A stretch of DNA of 64,000 nucleotides from CAVWDU01 sp963753815 (GTDB lineage: Bacteria > Pseudomonadota > Gammaproteobacteria > Pseudomonadales > Halieaceae), in assembly GCA_963753815.1 (NCBI GenBank), contig CAVWDU010000006.1:1-64000 (forward strand), in the 5' to 3' direction. The notes below the pieces were generated by a model. That model was not told the origin of the DNA. It saw nothing but the letters and a program-made list of their open reading frames with translations, and made no database searches. The position numbers were made by a program, and so were the translations under genes. Every line of letters starts with the position of its first letter. The first letter of the stretch is position 1. Shown here piece by piece: positions 41,474 to 49,148 of the stretch.

Positions 41474-41747
41474 GGCAATGGGGACTCCTCGTCGAGAGAG
41501 ATTGGCGAGGCGTGCTCGCTTGATCGGTCAACTCTACGTCAGCGTCGGCGATTTGGACCGGTGCGTCAAGACTCGGTGGTGACGACGAGGCCGCATGGTA
41601 TACACGGGCACACGCGCCCGGACGGCAGATCACCCCGTCGTTCGTGCCCTGGCCCTGAAGCATTCTGGCACCGGTGATGCCAGGTCGGTTGCAGCCTCCC
41701 CTGACAGGCGGGACAATGACCCGACAGCCGAACCGCCGGGACCCGTT

Positions 41748-42239
41748 ATGGAACGCCTCACCACACTGTACATCGACAAGGAAAGCCACAAGTTTTCCGC
41801 CGCTCATTTCACCATCTTCTCGGCCACGGAGCGCGAGCGCCTGCACGGGCACAACTACTCTGTCTCTGCTCGTATCGTCGCGCCTATGGGGCACAACGGG
41901 TTTGCGGCGGATTACAACGTCTACAAGTCCCGCCTCGGGGAGCTTTGCGAACAGCTGGATGAGTACATGCTCCTTGCCGGGGAGTCACCCTATCAGACCA
42001 TCAACGAATCAGGGGACTTCTACCGCGTGCACTTCGCCACCGATGAGATGTTGTTTCTGCGTGCCGACACAATCGTTTTGCCGATTCGCAATGCCACGGT
42101 CGAGGAATTCTCCCACTACCTGTTGTTGAAGCTGCTGGCAGCCTCGGCGGATGATGACCTGCGTGAGGTTGAAGTGTGCGTGGCTTCCGGTCCTAGCCAG
42201 CGCGGATGCTCACTCTGGCGGGTGGGTGGTGATGACTGA
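41748..42239 (+). CDS. 6-pyruvoyltetrahydropterin/6-carboxytetrahydropterin synthase-like protein
   Basis: The 163-residue protein has the zinc histidines of the family: His20 in KFSAAHF, and His33 and His35 in RLHGHNY. The catalytic Cys that sits four residues before HGH in QueD is absent (ATERERLHGH). It is thus a variant of the T-fold enzymes acting on dihydroneopterin triphosphate. The ATG at 41748 is preferred to an upstream in-frame ATG at 41595. It overlaps the next gene by eight bases. With a divergent SDR and a YhhQ-like transporter, the neighbourhood looks pterin-related. Confidence 0.8.
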   Translation: MERLTTLYIDKESHKFSAAHFTIFSATERERLHGHNYSVSARIVAPMGHNGFAADYNVYKSRLGELCEQLDEYMLLAGESPYQTINESGDFYRVHFATDEMLFLRADTIVLPIRNATVEEFSHYLLLKLLAASADDDLREVEVCVASGPSQRGCSLWRVGGDD

Positions 42240-42666
42240 CCCCTTGCTCGAACGGCGCCTGCGTTGGTACCAGGCGGCCACGCTGTTCAGCGTGATGTTT
42301 GCTTTGCTGGGATTCAGTTACAACGTCTGGCGCATGGAGCAGACGGAGCACAACAGCAGTGTGCGCGAGGCTTCCTTCGAAATGCTGCTGCAGTTGGCGG
42401 AGCTGGAACAGCTGGTTTATGCCGCCCACTATGATGGGGACCCGGTCGCGGGAAACCCGCGCAGCGGCTGGGTCATCGTGGGGCTGGTCGTCGACCTGAG
42501 CAGCGCTTGTTCTGCGGAGGTGAGAAACCGGGCGCTGGCGCTGAAGGCGTTGTGGGCGGATGGCTGGGCCGGCCTGGCCGACGACCGAGCACTCGTCGAC
42601 GGACTGGTGGAGGCTATGGATGCGACACGGCATGCCGTGCACGCGGCACTCGACGGGCTCAGATGA
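42232..42666 (+). CDS. Small membrane-anchored protein of unknown function
   Basis: The 144-residue protein begins MTDPLLERRLRWYQ and has one hydrophobic segment at about 14-32, followed by a helical, probably periplasmic domain (ASFEMLLQLAELEQLVYAAHYDGD). I do not recognise a family. Its start overlaps the preceding pterin-synthase-like gene, so it is translationally coupled. It converges with prlC. Confidence 0.65.
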   Translation: MTDPLLERRLRWYQAATLFSVMFALLGFSYNVWRMEQTEHNSSVREASFEMLLQLAELEQLVYAAHYDGDPVAGNPRSGWVIVGLVVDLSSACSAEVRNRALALKALWADGWAGLADDRALVDGLVEAMDATRHAVHAALDGLR

Positions 42667-42706
42667 TACAAAGAGGCGGTCCGGGCCCGGTGCTGGCAGG
42701 CTGTCG

Positions 42707-44752
42707 TTAACCGTGGGCGGCGTCGGTTGCGCCAATTCCACTGTGGCGCAGCAGCGGTTCGATGCTCGGTTCGCGACCGCGGAATTCGACAAACAGCTCC
42801 ATGGCATCCCGCGAGCCACCCGGCTCGAGTATCCCGCGGCGGAAATCCAGGCCGGTGTCGCGGTTGAATATCCCCTCGTCTTCAAAGCGTGAGTAGGCAT
42901 CGGCAGACAGGACTTCGGCCCACTTGTAACTGAAGTAACCCGCCGCATAGCCCCCGGCGAAGATGTGCGAGAAACTGTGTTGAAACCGATTGAAGGGCAC
43001 CGTCGGTATAACCGCAACCTGCTGGCGCACCTCGTCGAGCAACCCCTGGACGTCCGTTTCCCCGTCTGTCCATTCCAGGTGCAGGCGAAAATCGAACAGG
43101 GCGAATTCCAGTTGTCTGACCATCGCCATGGCGGACTGGAAGTTGCGCGCAGCGAGCATCTTTTCGAGCAGCTCGTCCGGCAACGGCTCCCCGGTCTCGT
43201 GGTGACCGGATATGAAGGCCAGTGCTTCTCTTTCCCAGCACCAGTTCTCGAGAAACTGACTGGGCAACTCCACGGCATCCCACGCTACGCCGTTGATGCC
43301 GGAGACCGGGCTGATCGTCTGCCGGGTCAGCATGTGGTGCAGTCCGTGGCCGAATTCATGAAACAGGGTCGTCAACTCGTTCGAGGTCAGCAGCGACGGT
43401 CTGTCTTCCAATGGCGGGGTGAAATTACACACCAGGTAGGCCGCCGGGATTTGCAGGCCCCGCTGCCCCAGCCTGCGCACCCGGCAGTCGGCCATCCAGG
43501 CACCACCCCGTTTGTCTTCCCGGGCGTAGAGATCGAGGAAAAAACGCGCAATTACAACGTCTTCAGAGCGAATTTCAAACAGCCTCACGTCTGGGTGATA
43601 ACTGTCGAACTCATCGACCTCGACCACGTCCACCGCGAACAGTCGTCGGGCGACCTCGAACAGGCCGGGCAGTACCCGATCGACGGGAAGGTAGGGACGA
43701 ATATCTTCCTGCGAGAGGTGGAACAGGCTCTGCTTCTGCTTCTCGGCGTAGTAGGCGACATCCCACGGTTGTACGTCGGTAACGCCCTGGCTGGCGGCGA
43801 AATCGCAGAGGGATTGCCAGTCCCGTTCCGCCTGGGGGTGGGAGTGCCGGGCCAGCTGGTGCAGGAATGCCAGCACCTGTTCGGGGTTCTGGGCCATTTT
43901 GGTCGCCAGTGACATCTCGGCGTAGCTCTTGAATCCCAGCAACTGCGCCATTTCCAGGCGTAGCGTGAGGATTTCCTCGATGAGATCAGTATTGTCCCAG
44001 CGGCTCGCATCGGGTCCCTGATCAGAGGCCCGGGTGACGTGGGCAGTGTAGACTTCGCGTCGAACCTCCCTTTCGTCGCAGTAGGTAAGCACGGGCAGTA
44101 CTGAGGGCTGGTCCAGGGTCAGCAGGTAACCGTCCATACCCGCCTTTTCGGCCAACAGCGCGGCGTTCGCCAAGGCGGTATCCGGCAGGCCCGCGAGCTC
44201 CTCTCCTTCGCAGGGTCGGCGCCAGTGGTTGGTGGCATCGAGCACGTTCTCCCCGAATTTGCTGCCCAGCTCGGATAATCGTCGCCTGATAGCGCCGAAC
44301 CGCTGTTTGTCGTCAGCGGGTAGCGAGACACCGGCCAGCTTGAAATCACGCAGAGCGTGACGCACCGTGGTTTGGCGGGCGCTATCGAAGCGCGGGAATT
44401 CCGGATCGTCCGCCACCCGCTGGTAGGCTGCGCACAATGCGCTGTGCTGCCCCAGCCAGGTACTGTACTCAGACAGCATGGCCAGGCAATTGTTATAGGC
44501 GGTGCGCAGCGCCTCGCTGTTGCAGACGGCATTCAACTGGCTGATCGGTGACCAGCACCGCGCCAGCTCATCCTCCAGTTCCTCGATGGGCGCCAGCAGC
44601 GAGTCCCAGTCCCGGGCATTCTCCTCTGCCACCAGCGCCTCTATGGTCGTTTTATTGCGCTCGATCAGGTGCCTGATCGCGGGTTCCATGTGTTCCGGCA
44701 GGATTCGGGAGAACGGCGGTAGCAGGTGGTCCTCAAGGAGGGGGTTTTCCAT
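42707..44752 (-). CDS. prlC: Oligopeptidase A
   Basis: This M3-family zinc peptidase of about 681 residues degrades signal peptides and other oligopeptides in the cytoplasm. The zinc motif is FHEFGHGLHHML, and the C-terminal SYKWAEVLSADAY with a Tyr/Gly-rich loop forms the substrate cleft. ATG 44752 is chosen; GTG 44764 in the same frame lies very close to a gggat site and remains possible. A 15-bp tandem repeat lies 75 bases upstream. Confidence 0.95.
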   Translation of the reverse strand: MENPLLEDHLLPPFSRILPEHMEPAIRHLIERNKTTIEALVAEENARDWDSLLAPIEELEDELARCWSPISQLNAVCNSEALRTAYNNCLAMLSEYSTWLGQHSALCAAYQRVADDPEFPRFDSARQTTVRHALRDFKLAGVSLPADDKQRFGAIRRRLSELGSKFGENVLDATNHWRRPCEGEELAGLPDTALANAALLAEKAGMDGYLLTLDQPSVLPVLTYCDEREVRREVYTAHVTRASDQGPDASRWDNTDLIEEILTLRLEMAQLLGFKSYAEMSLATKMAQNPEQVLAFLHQLARHSHPQAERDWQSLCDFAASQGVTDVQPWDVAYYAEKQKQSLFHLSQEDIRPYLPVDRVLPGLFEVARRLFAVDVVEVDEFDSYHPDVRLFEIRSEDVVIARFFLDLYAREDKRGGAWMADCRVRRLGQRGLQIPAAYLVCNFTPPLEDRPSLLTSNELTTLFHEFGHGLHHMLTRQTISPVSGINGVAWDAVELPSQFLENWCWEREALAFISGHHETGEPLPDELLEKMLAARNFQSAMAMVRQLEFALFDFRLHLEWTDGETDVQGLLDEVRQQVAVIPTVPFNRFQHSFSHIFAGGYAAGYFSYKWAEVLSADAYSRFEDEGIFNRDTGLDFRRGILEPGGSRDAMELFVEFRGREPSIEPLLRHSGIGATDAAHG

Positions 44753-44825
44753 GATCGGTGGCACATCCCTGTCGGGTAAATTCGAAGTCTAACGCAATTT
44801 GATTGCAGCTGTCGTACGGGAGTTG

Positions 44826-44900
44826 TTGCGTCGGGCGCCGTTGCGTCGGGCGCCGTTGCGTCGGGCGCCGTCGCGTCGCGCGCCGTCGGGTCGGGCTGCG
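44826..44900 (+). repeat. Five tandem 15-bp repeats before prlC
   Basis: The unit ttgcgtcgggcgccg is repeated three times exactly (44826-44870), then in two diverged copies to 44900. It lies between the stop of thpR and the start of prlC, where prlC transcription would begin. There is no spacer structure, and reading it as protein gives only Arg/Ala-rich peptides. Confidence 0.9.
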
Positions 44901-44937
44901 ATATCCGCGGATCGCCGGCTACGCGCCGCGAGACCGC

Positions 44938-45456
44938 TTAGATCATGGGCAGATCCCATTCCTGCACTGGCCGGTAGGTTACGCCTGTTCGCCCGGGCCG
45001 CGATTCGAAGAGAACCAGTCTCTCGAAGTCGAAGTGCAGTCCGGCCGGCCGGGTCGGGGCAGGCGGGGGTTGAAGGCAGCGACGAAACAGGGTGATATGG
45101 GGGCAGAAAGACCGCCCCTTGCGCCGTTGTCCGCCCCGATTGAGCCTGTCGAGGTCGCTTGCCAATCGTTCCAGTCCCTCGGGCCAGGTGCTCGGCCCCA
45201 GCCAGTAGATGCCAGGCTTCGGCCAGTAACCGACACGATCCAGCACCAGGCGATCGGCCGGGCAGGGGACACAGTCATCCACCGCGAGGATCAGTTGCTC
45301 AAGTCCGCCGGGTCGGGTTTCGCCCAGGAAAGCGAGGGTAATGTGAAAGTTTTTCAAGGGTACCGGTGTGGCCATCGGCGGCAGGTGTCGTTCCCGCCAG
45401 TCGGCTATTGCCAGGGCGACATCCAGCGGGCACTCCAGGCCGAAAAAAAGACGCAT
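44938..45456 (-). CDS. thpR: RNA 2',3'-cyclic phosphodiesterase
   Basis: The 172-residue 2H phosphoesterase has both HxT motifs, NFHITLAFLG (about 37-46) and FCPHITLFR (about 117-125). It opens 2',3'-cyclic phosphates to 2'-phosphates and was formerly called 2'-5' RNA ligase. It starts four bases after the helicase stop on the same strand, suggesting an RNA-processing operon. Confidence 0.92.
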   Translation of the reverse strand: MRLFFGLECPLDVALAIADWRERHLPPMATPVPLKNFHITLAFLGETRPGGLEQLILAVDDCVPCPADRLVLDRVGYWPKPGIYWLGPSTWPEGLERLASDLDRLNRGGQRRKGRSFCPHITLFRRCLQPPPAPTRPAGLHFDFERLVLFESRPGRTGVTYRPVQEWDLPMI

Positions 45457-45459
45457 GAC

Positions 45460-46791
45460 TCATTCTTCCACGGGCGCGCGCGGTTTCTTCATTAACGGCG
45501 CAAACCCATCGTTGTCGGTCCCGGGTCGGGCCCTGGTCTTGCCACCTGTGGGTCGTCGCGACCGTGACGGCCGCCTGGTCGACGGTTTCGCGCCCTGTTT
45601 ACGCTTCCCTGTCGAGGCCCGTTTGCCCGAATTTTTCAGCTTCTTCGGGCCCTTGTAGCGGGCTTTCAGGCCCGGGAGACTGCAGGCTTCCATCCGCAGG
45701 TGCAGGTAGCGCTGGATGCTGATCAGCAGGTTCCACTCGGCGGCGCCAACCAGTGAGACGGCGGCGCCGGATGCACCCGCGCGTCCCGTCCGCCCCGTGC
45801 GGTGCAGGTAATCGCTACCGCTGCGCGGCAGCTCGTAGTTGATCACCAGGTCCAGTTCCCTGACATCGAGTCCACGGGCGGCGAGATCACTGGCACAAAT
45901 GACGTCGATTTTGCCGTCGCTGAACCGGGTCATGACCTGTTTGCGCTGCTCGGTGCTGAGTTCGCCGTGCAGTGGCGCACAGCGCAGGCCCTGCCGGGTC
46001 AGCAGGGCGGCCAGCCGGTCGGCGTCGCGACGCCTGTTAGCAAACACCAGCGCTCGCCGGTAGCGCCTGCCGGTGAGCAACGCAGCGAGCACCGCATCCC
46101 GGTGTTCCTGGTCATCCACCAGTACACGCTGGTGCAGGACGTTTTCGCTCACTTCCCGCGCCGCTCCGATCTCCAGCGTGACGGCATCCTCAAGCAGCGA
46201 GCCGGCCAGGTCATCCGCACGCCTGTTCTGCAGCGTGGCTGACAGCAGAATAACCTGCTTCTCTGGCGGCAGATGTGTGTTTATGGCTAGCACATCATCG
46301 CGGAAACCCAGCTCCAGCATGCGATCCGCCTCGTCGAGAACAAATACCCTCAGGGCAGAGAAATCCACGGTGGCGGCCTCGCAGTGCTCGCGCAATCGGC
46401 CTGGCGTGGCCACGATTATCTCCGGGTTGCGGCGCAGCCGGGCGGACTGGTACCTGAAGTCCGCGCCGCCGGACAGGCCCTGGACCTCGATGCCCGTTTT
46501 GGCAAGCAGGGCGCGGCCCTGCTTGAGCACCTGGCGAACCAGTTCCCGAGTCGGCACCAGCACCAGTGCGATGGCACCGTCAGATCGACCCGGGGGGGTG
46601 GTGAGAATCGCCTGGGCGACAGGCAGCAGATACGCCAGCGTTTTGCCGCTTCCCGTTTCTGCCCGTACCCTGATGTCGCTGCCGGCGAGGGCGTTGGGGA
46701 CGACCGCGCGCTGCACGTCGGTGGGCCGTTCGAAACCCAGTGATTCCAGCCCCAGCAGCAGCCTGCGATCGAGTTGCAGATCTTCGAACAC
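45460..46791 (-). CDS. DEAD-box ATP-dependent RNA helicase, SrmB/RhlE-like
   Basis: The 443-residue helicase has the Q motif (FERPTDVQ), motif I AETGSGKT, PTREL, TPGR, LDEADRM, LSATLQN, ASDLAARGLD and HRTGRTGRAG, all intact. The last 75 residues are a basic Lys/Arg/Pro/Ser tail that would bind RNA. The size and tail fit SrmB, which acts in 50S ribosome assembly, but RhlE-type cannot be ruled out. The start is GTG. It is upstream of thpR. Confidence 0.9.
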   Translation of the reverse strand: MFEDLQLDRRLLLGLESLGFERPTDVQRAVVPNALAGSDIRVRAETGSGKTLAYLLPVAQAILTTPPGRSDGAIALVLVPTRELVRQVLKQGRALLAKTGIEVQGLSGGADFRYQSARLRRNPEIIVATPGRLREHCEAATVDFSALRVFVLDEADRMLELGFRDDVLAINTHLPPEKQVILLSATLQNRRADDLAGSLLEDAVTLEIGAAREVSENVLHQRVLVDDQEHRDAVLAALLTGRRYRRALVFANRRRDADRLAALLTRQGLRCAPLHGELSTEQRKQVMTRFSDGKIDVICASDLAARGLDVRELDLVINYELPRSGSDYLHRTGRTGRAGASGAAVSLVGAAEWNLLISIQRYLHLRMEACSLPGLKARYKGPKKLKNSGKRASTGKRKQGAKPSTRRPSRSRRPTGGKTRARPGTDNDGFAPLMKKPRAPVEE

Positions 46792-46970
46792 GTCACTGTC
46801 TCCGTAGTCGCAGGGGTGAGTCTAACGCAACTGGCAGCCAAAGTCGGTTTCGCGTATCCTCGGTCCGCCGATGAGGACTCCGCGGCAGCGGTCGCCCGCG
46901 TCCTGTGACAGGTCGATCCGGCATCTCTACACCAGCACTTTTTCTGGCAGGCAACGGCGACCAGGAGTCG

Positions 46971-49112
46971 ATGACTCTCTCTACCAAGATATTGATTGGC
47001 CTGCTGGCCGGAATCTTCACCGGGTTGTTCTTCGGTGAGCTCGCAGCCCCGCTCAAGACTCTCGGTGATGTCTTCATCAAATTACTGCAGGTCACGGTAC
47101 TACCCTACATCCTTATCTCTCTGATCGCGGGGATCGGACGCATGGATCTGGAAGGCGCGCGACGCCTCGCGGTCAGGGGAACGGCGGTACTGGTTTTGAT
47201 CTGGCTGCTGGCCCTGCTGCTGATCTTTGTCGGTTCCTGGGCCTTTCCCGACCTCGAAACCGCTTCATTTTTCGGAAGCCCCTCGGTCGAGGAAGCCGGT
47301 GCGGTTAACCTGATCGAGCTCTACCTGCCTGCGAACGTCTTCTATTCCCTCGCCAACAATCTGGTTCCCGCCGTGGTGGTGTTCGCGATACTCATGGGGG
47401 TTGCGCTGATCTCGGTGGAGGAAAAGCATAGTGTGCTGCCGATATTCGATGCCGTAGCCGCGGCCCTGGCGAGAATAAATGGCGTGATTGTCCAACTTAC
47501 GCCCTACGGTATCTTTGCCATCGCCGCGGCGGCCGCGGGAACGATCACCCTGGAGGAACTGGGTCTGGTGCAGGTCTACCTGGTGACCTATGTCTCCCTT
47601 GCCCTGCTGATCACGTTCTGGGTCTTTCCGGGCCTGGTCGCGGCGCTCAGTGGTATCCCCTACCGTGAGGTGCTGGATACGTTCCGCGACTCGCTGGTCA
47701 CCGCGTTCGCGACGGGCAACCAGTTTGTCGTACTGCCGCAGATTGCCGAAAATTGTAAAGCGCTACTGGCAAGGCATGGCGGTGACAGCGACGAAGTCCG
47801 GTCAGCCGTCGATGTGATCGTGCCGGTTTCCTTTAACTTTCCGTCCCTCGGCAAATTGCTGGTGCTGTTGTTCGTGCTGTTCGCCGCCTGGTTCAATGCC
47901 ACCGAACTGACCGTTACCGATCGTGTGGCGCTGGCCGTCAATGGCCTGTTCAGCCTGTTTGGCAGCCTCAATGTTGCCGTGCCTTACCTGCTCGACTCGA
48001 TTCGGGTGCCAGCCGACATGTTCCAGCTGTTTCTTGTAACCGGCATCGTGGTCGGCCGGTTCGGCGCCATGCTGGCGGCGCTGCACATTATCGTACTCAC
48101 TGTTATCGGTACCCTCGCCCTCACCGGTCAGTTGCGCATCCGGGGCGCGGTGCTGGTCCGCTATGCCGGTGTAACCGTCCTCTGCCTCGCCCTTCTGCTG
48201 GTTGGTTTGCGGACCTACTTCGCGCTCTTCGTGCCCGAGCCACCGCCCCGTGAAGAGGTGCTCAGAAGCATTCACCTCATGCAGCCCCGCGTCCCCGCGA
48301 CAGTGCGCCGTGAGCTGCCAGAGCCGGTGGCTATGAAGCTTTCCGGGAGCCGGCTGGACCACATCATCGATCGCGGCCTGCTGCGGGTGGGATATCGGCC
48401 CAGCAACCTGCCGTGCAGCTTTCTGACCGCCCGCGGCGACCTGGTGGGCTTTGACGTGGAAATGGCGCATATACTGGCGCAGGATATGGACCTGGAACTG
48501 GAGTTCATACCTTTCCAGTTCGACCGGTTGCGGTCCATGCTGGATGCCGGTCAGCTGGATATCGCGATGTCGTGCATCGCCAGCCTGCCGGACCGGTACA
48601 GCCTGGCCTCGTTTTCAGCACCCTATCTCGACCTGAGGCTCAGCCTCATCGTGCGCGACCACCAGCGCAAGAACTTTGCCGATATGGACTCGCTGCGAGA
48701 GCTTAAGGGACTTCGTATCGCCATGGTGGGCACACACTACTTCCAGCATCGAATCAAGCGCCTGCTGCCCAATGCGAGTGTCGTCACACTGGAGTCCGCG
48801 GAGTCGTTCTTCGAGTCAGACGAACACGGTGCCGACGCGCTGCTGTTGTCCGCCGAGGAGGGCTCCGCCTACAGCTATCGGTATCCTCATTTCGGTGTCG
48901 TGACGTCCGCTACATCACCCCGGCTGCCGGCCGCGTACGCCTTGCCGAAGGGCGATCTCGAGATGGTGCAGTTCGTCAGTAATTGGATCGACCTGAAGCG
49001 TAAGGACGGCACCATTGATCGCCTTTACGAGTACTGGATGCTGGGCGGCGCCGCCAGGGCGAGCACACCGCGCTGGTCCATCCTGCGCGACGTGCTGCAT
49101 TGGATCGACTAG
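46971..49112 (+). CDS. DAACS-type symporter fused to a periplasmic solute-binding domain
   Basis: In this 713-residue protein residues 1-420 are a dicarboxylate/amino acid:cation symporter (GltP fold): N-terminal KILIGLLAGIFTGLFFG, re-entrant loop DSLVTAFATGNQFVVLP, helix 7 VPVSFNFPSLGK. The family motifs SSS and NMDGT are replaced, so binding specificity should differ. After a last helix (about 398-418), residues 455-705 form a family-3 solute-binding protein (DRGLLRVGYRPSNLP, GDLVGFDVEMAHILA, LKGLRIAMVGT). That part must be periplasmic, tethered to its own carrier. The ATG at 46971 follows ccaggag. Confidence 0.85.
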   Translation: MTLSTKILIGLLAGIFTGLFFGELAAPLKTLGDVFIKLLQVTVLPYILISLIAGIGRMDLEGARRLAVRGTAVLVLIWLLALLLIFVGSWAFPDLETASFFGSPSVEEAGAVNLIELYLPANVFYSLANNLVPAVVVFAILMGVALISVEEKHSVLPIFDAVAAALARINGVIVQLTPYGIFAIAAAAAGTITLEELGLVQVYLVTYVSLALLITFWVFPGLVAALSGIPYREVLDTFRDSLVTAFATGNQFVVLPQIAENCKALLARHGGDSDEVRSAVDVIVPVSFNFPSLGKLLVLLFVLFAAWFNATELTVTDRVALAVNGLFSLFGSLNVAVPYLLDSIRVPADMFQLFLVTGIVVGRFGAMLAALHIIVLTVIGTLALTGQLRIRGAVLVRYAGVTVLCLALLLVGLRTYFALFVPEPPPREEVLRSIHLMQPRVPATVRRELPEPVAMKLSGSRLDHIIDRGLLRVGYRPSNLPCSFLTARGDLVGFDVEMAHILAQDMDLELEFIPFQFDRLRSMLDAGQLDIAMSCIASLPDRYSLASFSAPYLDLRLSLIVRDHQRKNFADMDSLRELKGLRIAMVGTHYFQHRIKRLLPNASVVTLESAESFFESDEHGADALLLSAEEGSAYSYRYPHFGVVTSATSPRLPAAYALPKGDLEMVQFVSNWIDLKRKDGTIDRLYEYWMLGGAARASTPRWSILRDVLHWID

Positions 49113-49148
49113 ACTTTGCAGGCGAGCTTGAGTTGACAGGAGATTGGT

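Noticed and set aside
44826..44900. 15-bp repeats considered as a CRISPR or coding repeat
   Set aside because: There are no spacers, and the frames through it are short and lack a start with a ribosome-binding site.
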